Below are positions 22,400 to 33,433 of a stretch of 64,000 nucleotides of DNA, piece by piece. Source of the DNA: Saccopteryx bilineata (Eukaryota > Chordata > Mammalia > Chiroptera > Emballonuridae); NCBI RefSeq assembly GCF_036850765.1, contig NC_089492.1, positions 205,183,681-205,247,680 of the forward strand, read 5' to 3'. Below the pieces are notes generated by a model. That model worked only from the letters and a program-made list of their open reading frames with translations. It was not told the DNA's origin and searched no databases. The first letter of the stretch is position 1, and the number at the start of each line of letters is the position of its first letter. The position numbers were made by a program, and so were the translations under genes.

Positions 22400-24060
22400 C
22401 TTTCTCAGCAAGTCACACATCTCCAAAGCCAAGTTCAATCACACCTCTCAGTGAAAGAAAGCCAATCTCCAGAAAGAGAGTGACGGCAGCTCCTCAGCGC
22501 AGCGTAAATTAATATCACAGCTGCCACTTTCATACGAAAATCAAAACCAGCTTTTCAGTTTGTAAACATAAACTTCACAGACCCACTGTAGGATAGAGTG
22601 TTCCTAAGCATTCTGAATTTGCAACACCCAGAAAAACCTCCCGAGTGTTATACACAGCATTTGCTTCATAGGGAGGAGAATGAACTTTTCTGTGGTTCTG
22701 GGAAGAAATGCACAGAGAGGAAAGAAAGCTAGCAAATTATTTAATGATTACTTTGTAAAAATATGTCCCAGTGCAAGAAAAAGTGTTTGGAGATACATTG
22801 AAGGCCCCTGTCTCTGTCTGACATGTCTTCATTATCACTTCAGGAGCCATGCTTCCAGGGGGTGGGCACAAACTCTTACTATTTGTGTCTTCCATGAAAT
22901 ATTTCATATAAAAATAATGACTTTTTGTCCTTGGAGCCCCACTCCAATAGTTTAGAAAATATTATCTTCCTACCTTAAAGCAGTGCTATTTTTGTATCTC
23001 AACCGTGGGATGCACTGCTTTCAGGCATAATGTTGAATGAGCACTTATTTGCATTTCACCATTCTTGATGAAGTATTATCAGTAATGTATTCATCCCTTA
23101 TTCCACCTTTAAAAAAAAAGCATTTACAATGGGATAAAATAAAAACACATCATGTAGCCTAGCCTTGGCACTGCGGAGTGAATTTTAAATTCCCCTTTCC
23201 ACAAGGCAGCCACCGCGGTGGAGCTGCGAGGGCGGATTAGCGCGTTTCTGGTACTTCAGCACATCAGAACACGGATTCGCCAACAACAGCTGCAGCCAAT
23301 TCCCCTGACTGAGAAGAATTACAAGTATTATCACCTAGATCATTAAACTGGGTTCATAGATTGCAGAATATCTTCAATCAATTCATCTAAGATAACTTGA
23401 AGCCAGCTGGACCCCCTCAGTGAGAACTTGACTTAATTGGCCAATAAGTGGCTGGAAAAGGTGCATGTTATTTGATAAAATTACAGAGTGAGCCAGTGAT
23501 TACAGTTTGGAGAAACACTGAGTGTAGATGGCAGGTCAGCCCTTTGGGGGAGGGCTAAGTTAATGTCCACTATTAAGTGCTGCTGTGAGAAATGGTGGCT
23601 TGCTTGGAGCTCAGATGGAAAAGAGGATCCAGGTCAGGCTTCAGCTGATGGAGCGGGTGAGAGGCCCACATTTGTCATGTCCGTGACCTCATTTCTGTCT
23701 CCGTAATAGTCCCACACTAACTACTTCTGCAGTTACCGAATTTTCTGTTTCTCTTTCATTTTATTGGCACAGCTAAAAATATTGCCCCTGCCAACAAATC
23801 CATCTGGAAGGAAAAACCACTTTTTTCCTCAATAATGTCCCAAGAGTCTTTCCCACAGAAAGGTTAAGAAATCAAGAAGTTGAAGAACAGATCATTTATA
23901 CATTCACAGCAATAATTATCTCTTCCTCTGTGTGGAGATGGAAGTATTATTGTTTGCATGTTAGATGTCTACATTGTAGCAGCACAGTGTAAGAAAATGG
24001 GCAGATCAAAATTGGAACACTAGACTGGTGGCAAATATTAAATAAAACCACTCTTTCTTC
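22400..24060. promoter_or_regulatory. Repeat-free candidate enhancer block with a CpG cluster
   Basis: About 1.6 kb with no transposon. A local CpG cluster lies at about 23,175-23,275 (around nine CpGs, including CCGCGG and GCGCG) in otherwise CpG-poor DNA, followed by the E-box-bearing ACAACAGCTGCAGCC. Homeodomain-type TAAATTAATATC occurs near 22,506. The 91-codon plus-strand frame at 22,680-22,955 shows no known domain. I infer a conserved developmental cis-element; this rests on composition only. Confidence 0.35.
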
Positions 24061-24138
24061 ATGATGAAACAAAGGTTTCTTAACATATTGCTTCCATGGC
24101 ATTTTTTTTTTTACCACTAAACATGTTAGCCAGTTTGC

Positions 24139-24270
24139 AGAAAGGAAGGAAGGAAGGAAGGAAGGAAGGAAGGAAGGAAGGAAGGAAGGAAGGAAGGAAG
24201 GAAGGAAGGAAGGAAGGAAGGAAGGGAGGAAGGAAGGAAGGAGAGAGAGAGAAAGAAGGGAGGGAGGGAG

Positions 24271-24324
<54 letters not shown>

Positions 24325-24327
24325 AAA
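24139..24327 (+). repeat. 189-bp uninterrupted polypurine microsatellite
   Basis: Every base from 24,139 to 24,327 on the plus strand is A or G. The tract has three phases: (GGAA)n to about 24,240, a mixed GAGAGAGAGAAAGAAGGGAG part with three GGGA units, then (GAAA)n to 24,327. The 82-codon frame across it (repeating Lys/Glu/Gly/Arg) is an artefact of the repeat. Mirror-symmetric purine tracts of this length can form triplex DNA; length is expected to vary between individuals. Confidence 0.97.
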
Positions 24328-24780
24328 CTTTTTTACAGATTTAGTTCAAGATTTCAGGTTAAGAGACCCGCAACAACATATTGTCATTTGAATTATTGGT
24401 GTTAGACAATAATATGGTATTTTTCAGGGGGAAGTCCCACAGTTCCAGCACATGATGCACTAATTTATTCTTATCCAGAAACAGACTTTTTCATGGATTT
24501 TTACTAAACATATTAATTTTACTAAGTAATAATCCTCACTGGGGTTTTGGTAGAATGATGAGAAACAATTCAGTCCAAGGCCACAGTTTGAACTGTAGCC
24601 TAAGCAATCAGACACATCTAAAGTCTGCGTAGTGTTTATCAGATAGATGAGTTCATCAGCTTGCAAATGCCAACAGCATCGCTGATATCCCTTCAGCCCC
24701 ATTTATTGACTTACTTTGGGAGGTATGATCAATGATTCTGAGCTTCGCTTTGCTCATTAGTGTTTCATTTCGGCAGCAGT
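24328..24780. other. Unique non-coding sequence
   Basis: No repeat or gene recognised. The 80-codon minus-strand frame at 24,460-24,702 has no familiar motif. Confidence 0.35.
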
Positions 24781-25620
24781 AACTGATGTGCTATGGATGA
24801 AATCTGTACATGACACTCAAGCAGGTATGTGCACTCCATTCTAGCTGGACAGACCTTCTTTCCAAGTGGGAAATGTAATCCCATGATTGAGCCATTGCAC
24901 CTGCTGTTCTCTCCACCTGAAGTGCTCTTCCTGTAGTCTTCAGGCCTGTGCTCCCAGCTCACACCCTCAAAGAGACCTTCTCAGTCACTCTATGCAAAAT
25001 AGCCATGTGCCATCCTTCGCCAATCCCTGCACTGCTTAATTTCTACTGATATATATTTATGAACTTATTTTATATCATCACCAGTAGAATATGAGCTCTA
25101 TAAAGATCCAAGTATGGTTTGTCTTATTCACATCTCTATCCCCAGTGCCTGGCATATGTGATATACTCAATATACATGAGTGAATGAGTATCTTGACCAA
25201 GAGCCACTATGAATGTAATCTATAGACTGCCATAAAGACAAGCCACCACATGCTCACCAGAGGCACTCCCAAGTAAAATCTGCATGTCAGATAGCCAGGG
25301 TAATTCAAGAGCAGCTCTAGTGTGATTTCATTGCTGTCCAGCTCATCATCCTTCTGAAAATCCACACGTCCCCCCTACCCTGTCATGGTCCAGCTCATTT
25401 CTTCTTGAAGCCCCTCCCTACTGCTCCTGCCTTTAATCTCTCTGGGTGTACCCACTCCTATCCTCTCTCCCCTCCCAGCTGTCATCTCTTTTTATTTTCA
25501 GCAGAGTCTCTCTTCATTTTCCTTAATAGTTTCATGTCCCCATATCATTTTCCCAATTAGTTTGTAAGGTCATTAAAGGTAAGAAATAGGCTCCAGATCC
25601 CTTTTCTCAATTCCCATTGT
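24781..25620 (+). mobile_element. Two L2 LINE 3' remnants
   Basis: About 24,880-25,195 ends with the typical L2 3' text (ATATGAGCTCTATAAAGATC, CATCTCTATCCCCAGTGCCT, GGCATATGTGATATACTCAA, GAGTGAATGAG). About 25,330-25,600 is a second, weaker L2-like block with GAAGCCCCTCCCTACTGCTC and GTAAGGTCATTAAAGG. Both are plus strand, old and without ORF. Confidence 0.65.
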
Positions 25621-27224
25621 TTCAATCCCATAAAAGGTAAATGATAAGGATGTGTAGAAATTGGAAATAGTTTCAAATAGGAACTATTCTTTTGTATAGC
25701 AAAAACAGCTGAGCCTAGCTTGGCCAGGCAACATGTATACTATTTATGGACTGAAACGATGTCATTTATTCCTCTCAGCCACCACAGAAGTAGTTTTGAT
25801 TATAAAGCTACATCTTACAAATGAGGACACAAGACCTAGAGGGATGACATCCTTGGACATGGTGCCAGGAGGACTGGTTGCCTCTGGACTCAAATCCAGG
25901 AGTTTCTGTCCCAGAGCCTGAGCTCATAGGGCATTGCTCTGTGGCATCTGTGACTTATAGCCTTTTGACTTCTCTGTGAATCCTTCTTTACTTAGTCCCT
26001 GGGTTTTCCAAGGACAAACTGAAAGTCAAACATACTCTGCAATATATGTTTTAAATTGTCTTATTTTTATCATTGCCATGAACTAAGTCCAACTAATGAA
26101 AACGGTCGTTTTCAACACAGTGTCTTATAAAGCAACATCTCCTTACGCAACCTCAATCTGCGTTGACTTTCCAAAGACTTTTACCTCCACCCCACCGATC
26201 TGCTTCAAAAAAATTTTTTTTCAGAGTGATCTTAAAGAAAAATAAGGCAGGAGTTGGGGGACATCTTTATAAGCTTTTTGATGACCACATTATTGCTCTC
26301 TCAGCTGCTTGGAATGGAAATCACTTTCTGGGCAGGAGAGCAAAGTGGAGTTATAATTTCCTCCCCATCACGTATGCCTAGACTATTTCAGTGAAGAGTT
26401 AAATTAGGAAGCACTGGGCGGTGCACACATTTTTCTCCTACCCAGAGATCTTACCGGTGAAAGGGCAGCACTGAATGAAGTGTTTAGTGTATTCAAAATC
26501 TGTGACCCAGAGCTGCTGCCTGAAAGCATCATTGATAATAGGGTTGGAAGCACATTACACTTTCCTGGTATTTATCTCATCTTGCCTCAGACATCTTCTC
26601 CAGGAGTCATAATTACCCCACTAGGAAAAGTGTCCCATTTTCTGCTAGTCTTTACTGGCAGAAAGTTGTTCTTGTTCTCTCTGACTGTATCCTTTCTCAG
26701 GGCCCATTATTTCTCATTTAATTAGTAGCACTTGATATAAATAGCCCTTTCTCTTCATTTATGTTGTTTTCATTTAAATAGTTACAAAATACAATGTTCC
26801 CACTCCCTGTAGACACTTGTTTGGGAGGCTGAAAAGCAGGGTTGAAATCCACAGGCTTCTGTATTTCTTTCAAGCATGACTCCAGCTTTTCTAAATGAAC
26901 GAAACGAATGTCTTTGTGCTGATGAAAGATCTCAGGAACTTGGGAAATTATTGTGTTTGCTTAAGGAAGAGAGAGACAGATACTAACTGGCCGGGAGGCC
27001 AGACTATTTAGTGATACAGCTGTTGATGAATCTAATGAAAATCCTACTCTGGCCTGGGCACCACGCAAGTGCTGTGGATGTGGTGGTCCGCAGGCCAGAC
27101 ACAGGCCTTCCCTTCAAAGGGCTTATAGTCTAGATTCTAGAGAAGAGATAATTGGGGGGGAGACAGACAGCTCTTCCCAGACATTCATGAGCATACAAAT
27201 TGACAGAAGCTTTAAATCAGTTAA
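25621..27224. other. Unique, repeat-poor non-coding block
   Basis: No young repeat is present. Parts (about 26,150-26,740) look single-copy and contain TTTAATTAGTAGCAC-type AT motifs; this could be conserved regulatory DNA. Open frames of 62-85 codons have no recognisable homology. Confidence 0.3.
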
Positions 27225-27345
27225 AAGACAGATTTTTGATTCAGTAGATCTGGATTGAGCCTGAGAGTTTGCCTTTCTAACAAACACTCAGGTGACACTG
27301 ACACTGCTGGCCCATGTACCACACTTTGAGTAGCAAAGGTTATAC
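27225..27345 (+). mobile_element. MER5A-like hAT remnant
   Basis: The order TTTTTGATTCAGTAGATCTG, GAGTTTGCCTTTCTAACAAA, CAGGTGACACTGACACTGCT and CCACACTTTGAGTAGC matches the internal and right part of MER5A as I remember it. It is a non-autonomous, old DNA transposon with no coding capacity. Confidence 0.7.
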
Positions 27346-27845
27346 AGAATGGGGGTCTAGACTCATCTCTTCTGTCAAGTGTATGTTTGTCATTTAGACA
27401 GGCTCTTTAAAACAGTGAAGTTTTATCATTTGGCAAATGGGGCTCTAATATCACTCCACCAAGTTATTGTGAAGTCAACTAAGTATAAAACCATTTGACA
27501 AAATTTTATCTTCTATAAAACCTTTTAGTAGTATAAAGAAATATCAATATACCTGTACTCAATACATATTTGAATATGTAATGAAATTAACCAAAATCTG
27601 ATGTCACATTGTTTTGAAAAACGACAACTTCCATGTCTCTTAAACTGAGCTTTCTAAACACACATCTTTAATTTTATGACCAAGGAAGTTGTGCTTCCAA
27701 GTTATGATGTTATAGGTAAAGTAAGGCCTCTATTCATTAAAGTAGTAGGATATTTTGATTTTACCATGAATGTTATTAGCACCAGGCACCACCATAAAAT
27801 GGATTTTGGATTGAACTTGAAGTTTTGGATACTTTTAATAAAAAG
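27346..27845. other. Unique non-coding sequence
   Basis: 500 bases without recognised repeat or gene; a 72-codon frame at 27,676-27,894 runs into the SINE and hAT insertions and is not credible. Confidence 0.35.
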
Positions 27846-28585
27846 GAATAAGACACCTGATCAGGAGGTGTTGCAGTGGATAGGGCAGGGGTAGTCAACC
27901 TGGTCTCTACCACTAGTGGGCATTCCAGCTTTCATGGTGGGCGGTAGCAGAGCACCAAAGTATAAATAAAAAGATAGATTTAACTATAGTAAGTTGTTTT
28001 ATAAAGATTTATTTTGCCAAACTTAGTGAAAATCCAACATAAAGTACTTGGTAGGTAATTATTATTATATCCTTTAACTTACTGTAACTCTACTTTATAA
28101 ATTTTATAAAGTAAAGTTACTTCCCTACTTTATAAATCACCATTACTGTGGAACTGGTGGGTGGTTAGAAAATTTTACTACTAACAGAGATACAAAAGTG
28201 GGCAGTAGGTATAAAAAGGTTGACTACCCCTGGGATAGGGTATCAAACTGAGATGCAGAGGACCCAGGTTCAAAACCCCAAAGTCACCGGCTTGAGGGTG
28301 GGCTCATCCAGCTTGAGTGAGGGGTCACTGGCTTGAGCGAGGGGTCACTGGCTTGAGCGAGGGATCATAGACATGACCCCAAAGGTCGCTGGCTTAAGTA
28401 AGAAGTCACTTGCTATGCTGTAGCCCCTCAGTCAAAGCATGAGAAAACCATCAATGAACAACAAAGGAACCTCAGCAAAGAATTGATGCTTCTCATCTCT
28501 TTCCCTTCCTGTCTGTCTGTCTCTATCTGTCCCTCTAACTCTTTCTCCATCTATGTTTAAAAAAAATAAAGAAAAAAGAATAAGA
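27846..28585 (+). mobile_element. Bat SINE (variant with internal short repeats) split by a hAT element
   Basis: The SINE starts CACCTGATCAGGAGGTGTTG at 27,852 and resumes after the hAT element at 28,241 with box B-like GGTTCAAAACCCC. Its body contains several diverged copies of a GGTCACTGGCTTGAGCGAG unit (about 28,290-28,400), a feature of one bat SINE variant, then ATTGATGCTTCTCATCTCTT and a CT-rich tail ending in A-rich sequence. GAATAAGA at 27,846-27,853 and 28,578-28,585 are the target duplications. Removing the 347-bp hAT element and one 8-bp duplication restores a continuous SINE. Confidence 0.92.
27878..28240. mobile_element. Non-autonomous hAT transposon nested in a SINE, 347 bp
   Basis: The element 27,886-28,232 has perfect 16-bp terminal inverted repeats, CAGGGGTAGTCAACCT at the left and AGGTTGACTACCCCTG at the right. 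It is flanked by a perfect 8-bp target duplication GGATAGGG at 27,878-27,885 and 28,233-28,240, the hAT hallmark. The AT-rich interior has no ORF and holds a small hairpin (ACTTTATAAA / TTTATAAAGT near 28,110). It must have been moved by a transposase supplied elsewhere. It is younger than the SINE it splits. Confidence 0.97.
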
Positions 28586-29300
28586 TATCCAATTGGCTTG
28601 GAAACACTGATATATTGGGGGTATTTTAAAAATAAATTTTCAAGCCTTGGGTTCCCTAAGTGTGGGTAAGGCATGGATTTGGTTTTCAACTTAATAGCTC
28701 AGCAACCTAGAGCAAGTTTCTTACCCTCTCTGAGCCTAAATTTTCTCAATTGTAAAATAGGCACAATAACTGTACCTTATTAAAGATACTGCAAGAATTA
28801 AATAAGCTGATGCATCAAAGGGTCCAGGTACCTAGCCAATAATATCACTGTACACTTCTCCTTACCAGCATTTGGAAGAACTAAATGTGGCCTTGCTCTA
28901 TGTTACCTGGGATCATATGCATACTCTGGTTATGCCTTTGGCCAGGAACTCTATGCTGGGCCCATGCCACCTCCCTTTGTGGACCCCTATTGAGATTGCT
29001 TGTTGAACTCCATCAGAACCAGGAATATTCTAAACCTCAGTCTTGAAGAAACTGGTCTGGCTGACAGTGAATATTATTTTCAGTATCTAAAATTATACTC
29101 TGTAAATGAATACTAGTATGAAGACTGCCAAGTGAGAGAATGAGCTATTCAATCCATTGAGCATTACTATATATTTGACACAAACACTATGTGTGCTATT
29201 AGCTCCACTTTCCAGATAAGAAAACAGGGGTTCAATGGTGTTAAGTAACTTGTCCAAAAACTACAGCTGGAATGTAAAGTCACCCATCTCACTTCACGGT
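28586..29300. other. Non-coding sequence with two MIR remnants
   Basis: A plus-strand MIR lies at about 28,690-28,845 (CAAGTTTCTTACCCTCTCTG, AATTGTAAAATAGGCAC, AAGAATTAAATAAGC). A minus-strand MIR lies at about 29,150-29,290 (TCCACTTTCCAGATAAGAAA, TTAAGTAACTTGTCC). The intervening 28,850-29,150 is unassigned. Confidence 0.65.
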
Positions 29301-30160
29301 CTGTGATTTTAAAATATTTTCATAGGTCTTAGCTCCTGTGATGTTTGCGCAATGTGAGGACACCATATCTGCTCCTGGCACCGTGTAGGGGTCAAGCTCT
29401 GTGCCCAAAACACCCTAAGTAGACAACAAGGCCAGAGGTCCAGGAGTATCTGCTGCTTCGGTGCCCACCAGACAGTGTGCAGACGGGCCAGTTGATCACT
29501 GTGGCTCACCTCTCTGTCATGGGCTGAGGTCACTGGGAAATAGACTCTAAGAGTTGTGCAGAGGTGGTTTATTGAGGAGTGCTTTCTGGAACAACATCGT
29601 GGGGAGGGATGAGGGGCGCAGGATGAAGGCCTCAGCCAATCCTCCAAGGCACTCTGATACCAGGATGACCCTTTGAATTATCCCTCCTTGAGGCAAAGGA
29701 AACCAGAGTTTAAAATTCCCCTATTGACCAGCCACTGGCTGCAGGATACCTCGGGGTGGGAGTCAGGGTATGACCGTGAGTACCCAGACAGAGTAACTCA
29801 GCTGAGCTGTCAGCCATCAAGGGTTGGAGAGACCAGAGTGTCAGTCTAGGGGCCTCTGGGTGGCACAATATAGCAGCCACTACAACATTCCTTTGCTTTT
29901 TGCCTCCCTCCTCCTCTCTGGTCATGCTCTCAGGCATTCTCTCCCATGCCAAGGGGTTAATGCTAGACATTGGGAATAGTGGGGTAACCACATCTCCTGG
30001 GATGTTGCAAGCCACATTCACTCTTTTCCCCACCTGATAAATTATGTGCTGGGGGTGGGGGCAGGGGAAGAGTAGGGGAATGGTACCTGCACTCTGCCAG
30101 CTTGGGGGCAGCAACACAAAAGCAAACCGAATCCCAAAGCACTGCACATTGGGCTTTTTA
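29301..30160. other. Unidentified GC-richer block, possibly an old LTR remnant
   Basis: About 860 bases that are GC-richer than the surroundings and are not any repeat I can name. The stretch GTGGTTTATTGAGGAGTG at about 29,564, read on the minus strand, contains AATAAA, which would suit an LTR polyadenylation region on the minus strand. The 112- and 145-codon minus-strand frames have no recognisable domain. Function unknown. Confidence 0.25.
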
Positions 30161-31560
30161 TCTGCATCTCTAGGATTTTCAGTTAAAAAAAAAAATCTTT
30201 CCCCTATGTGAGAAATAAAAAAATGTTTTAAAAGGAGCCAGAAAATAGTCTAAAAGCACATTACCAGGAAACTGTTTCTACTGTGTTTATGACTGTTCTT
30301 AATGTTTTATGAATAAGCTAAAAAAAATGCTCAAGCATATATCCTTGGGCACTCTAGTTAATTACTTATTCCAAGTGCTTCTACTCCATTTCTTGCAAAA
30401 TGTGTTGTGCATTAATTCTGATTATGTACAAAAACCCACCTGCAAGGAAAAACTCTGAATCAGTAATGCTGATAAAATGAGCAGCCCTCCTGGGGCTCTG
30501 CGGAGAAAGAGGATACTGGCCAGAATTAGAATCTTGTAGCTAAGGCTATTCATAATGTCATTAACATAAAGGCAATTAAATGAGTTTTTAACCTACAACC
30601 CTTTATTGTTATTAATGAACATTAGAAAAACACAGGAGATAAAATTGGTAATTATCTCTGCACCAAGCTATGCAATAATATGTTTAAATATAAAAACAAA
30701 ACAAATGATTATTGTTAGTATTTTCAGTAGCAGAAACCCCAGGAGCAGCTCCGTCGTATTTAATCACATGGGCCTACACCAAGAGGGTTAATTAAAAGAG
30801 GGCTCTACCTTCCATGTGCTTGGTTATTCAGTTTAATATGGAATCAACAAACATAAATGTAAATTTGCAAAATATCCGAGCAGTTGTTTCTGCCTGTGGG
30901 TTAATCACCTTTACAGAATCACTGACGGATTCCTTCTCCTTCAGGACAGTGGTTTGTGGCTCCATAATTGAGTTTTTCCTTTTTGAAAAATATCACCCCA
31001 CAATGCTTTCAAAGCCCATTTCAAGAACAACTATATAAATCCAGGCTCATATCCTACACGGTTCAGTAAAAATAATTTAAGCTTTTGAAAAAGACATGTA
31101 GATTTAAAAAATAATGACATATGAGATGTTCAGTGCTAGGGTATATTGGGAGAGCTTCCAGTTTAATTTTTTCCTCTGTTTATGCAAGCTGTAGGAGCCT
31201 ATAAATAAGCCATCCTAGATAGGGCTTGTTTCTGAGGACACAGCAGTTAATGTATGGTGAAATAGCCTGCATCTAATAATAATTTTCCACTAATTAATTC
31301 AGTTTGTACATCTTACAATGTAAAATGTTAGTCTCATATTCCTTGTCATTTGTTCCAAACTGGTTTTGTTTCTGAGGCCTGTTCTTAGGAGGACGCACAC
31401 CTCTAATTTGCCTTTACAGTGGATTTTAGGGCAAACACTACCGCACAGGGGTGACCCTTGGAAACAGATTTTGTGCCATTGCCATGTGATAAAGCTAGAG
31501 CTTTCTGTGCTTGTCTGATTTTTCTCATACAACCAATTCTATAAGAAAGATCACTTCTGC
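30161..31560. promoter_or_regulatory. Repeat-free candidate enhancer block rich in TAAT motifs
   Basis: 1.4 kb with no transposon. The core at about 30,420-31,060 contains many TAAT/ATTA homeodomain-type sites (ATTCATAATGTCATTAACAT, GGCAATTAAATG, GGTAATTATCTC, GGGTTAATTAAAAGAG) and TTATTGTTATTAATGAAC. Open frames of 61-77 codons are not protein-like. I infer a conserved non-coding element; alignment to other mammals would decide. Confidence 0.38.
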
Positions 31561-32500
31561 ATTTTCAAAAATGGTGTTTTATAAAATAAAATAACCATAG
31601 CAACAACTGCATACATTTGTATATTACTTTACAGTTTACAAAACACTTTTGATAACTTTGGGAGATACTGAAATCAAAATTATGACAGTCTGCATTTATT
31701 TTCATAAACTTACTCTGTCTTGTACATTCTATTACATACATAGAGCTTCCCTGCCTACATGAAACCCCACAGAGGTACAGGAAATTTTGTCATGCACCAG
31801 GGTCAGGATTTAGACCTGGGAAACGAGGGTGAGCAAGTTTCTTTTCTTCAGCATCAGTTATGCCATCCAAAGATGCTGGGGTTCAGATGTTAAAGTCAGG
31901 AATAAATCCCACTAGGGCAGCTACCTGACAGAAATGGAAGTTGAATCAAGTTATCTAGGAACAGTATCAAATAGGTACAAGGCAAGCCCCTGGGTTCTCT
32001 CTCGAGCTGCATTTTGGAAGGAAGCAGGCACCTGTGGGAGGCAGGGCAGCAGGCATCCCTGGAATCTGCCCCTCCCTTCCACCCCAGCTTTGCATGCTGT
32101 TCTAGCTGGCCTGGGAGAGCAATGCTACAAACCAGCCCCAGAGGCACACACAGCTGACCAGTCTCATATGGGGGCCCAATGCCAGTGTCAGGTTAGTGCG
32201 AGGTCAGCCCTGCTCTTTCTCATCAAAACCACTTTATCTCTAGTCTCCTTTGGCTACTGCCCTGAGCTGGGATCAAATCATGGTACATGGCACATGGTAC
32301 TTCTCTATGATCTAGGAAAGGCAAGTTTATGGTCAGGCTTAGAAAGCAGAGGCCACTTTCTAAGGGATGAATTTTTGGCAGGATGGGTCTCTGCTACATT
32401 TTTAGACTTAGAGCAAGTCCTGACTTTCACCTATAAACTGAAACATGTTTCATCTTGCACACAGAACTATGGGAGTGGGGCATGGGGAGCGGAGAAATAT
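31561..32500. other. Unique non-coding sequence with a long chance frame
   Basis: No repeat recognised. A 202-codon plus-strand frame at 31,934-32,542 is the longest non-repeat frame in the window. Its composition (runs of mixed Ser/Gly/Leu/Trp, no domain, no supporting splice pattern that I can see) argues against a real gene, but I cannot exclude an exon. Confidence 0.3.
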
Positions 32501-33140
32501 TCATTACAAATCATTTGCATTTTCAAGTTCCATTATTCCTGAGCCCTCAGAACGTGCTGCCCGGCTGGTGCCTCTGCCATGTGGCAGACGAAAGCTCAAG
32601 GTCAACCTCTGGCTGTTCGCCAAACAATTGAGAACGAACGCACACTAAACTCCCCGCTTTCTTGTCACCCTCCCTGGCTATTAACCACCCCTAGGGCACC
32701 CTCAGGGATCGCAAATTTTCTCCTGGCGCCTTCTCTGGCTCGTGAAAATTCTAGAGGCCTGTGAGGTGAATGATGAGGGAGCACAGGGCCATATGCAGGG
32801 CCTTTGATGATCTGACATCAGACAGCTGCGGAGGAGGGACAGTGGCTGGGCGGCTGCTGTATTGTCGACCCTTTGATTTGACGAATTCTGGCTGCCCTGC
32901 GCGGCTGCTGCCAGCGGGCCAGCCAGAGAGGAGGTGGCCAAACAGCAGAACAATGGCGCAGCCTTTCACAGCTGGAAAATCATTTTTTAAAGACCTCCAG
33001 GAGGCACCAGTTGGTCCTGGCAGCTGACATTTGATCTGGAGAGCGGGGAACAGCTGATGCCAAAGACTCTCCAAACCTACTTCGACTGCAGGCCAGCTAT
33101 GGAACTGCTTGTTCATTCATACCTTCCTGTCCACACCCGG
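32501..33140. promoter_or_regulatory. Motif-dense candidate enhancer (E-boxes, SOX, TCF)
   Basis: A repeat-free, relatively GC-rich block. Four identical CAGCTG E-boxes lie at 32,823-32,828, 32,969-32,974, 33,021-33,026 and 33,051-33,056. Two CTTTGAT TCF/LEF-type sites are at 32,802-32,808 and 32,871-32,877. An exact SOX motif AACAATGG is at 32,949-32,956. Overlapping open frames on both strands (up to 121 codons) reflect the base composition and have no known similarity. Enhancer function is inferred from motif clustering alone. Confidence 0.42.
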
Positions 33141-33433
33141 GGTTGGGGGCAAGGAACCTGGGGGAGATCTCACTAAATTTTCTGTATAAAAAAAGTCACC
33201 TAGGCTCTGCTGGCCCCCACTCATTCTTCATGAGGCTCTCAGAGGGACAGACAACATACGCTGTTTACAAGACAGATCCCTGCAGGAAAGAATGGTGTCA
33301 ACTTCACATTTCAGACACTCAGGGAAATCAGAAAATTCTTTGCAAACAGTCCCATTTGGACAGTTTTGATGCGCTATTTTTCTATGCCCAGGAGAATGAC
33401 ATACAATCACTTAAAAGTGACAGTCACTTTTTT
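33141..33433. other. Unique non-coding sequence
   Basis: No repeat or gene recognised; a 101-codon plus-strand frame at 33,143-33,448 has no familiar motif and ends at the SINE boundary. Confidence 0.3.

Noticed and set aside
24096..24344. Lys/Glu-rich 82-codon protein
   Set aside because: Direct translation of a GGAA/GAAA microsatellite.
28290..28400. CRISPR-like or tandem array of about 20-bp units
   Set aside because: The units are directly adjacent, diverged and are the known internal body of a bat SINE variant; the genome is mammalian.
29710..30147. 145-codon minus-strand frame
   Set aside because: Low-complexity, Pro/Leu-rich chance frame with no recognised similarity.
31934..32542. 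202-codon plus-strand open frame as a gene
   Set aside because: No domain, no familiar motif, no repeat-independent evidence of an exon; composition is that of GC-richer chance sequence.
32751..33116. 121-codon minus-strand frame
   Set aside because: Overlaps frames of similar quality on the other strand and coincides with a motif-dense non-coding block.
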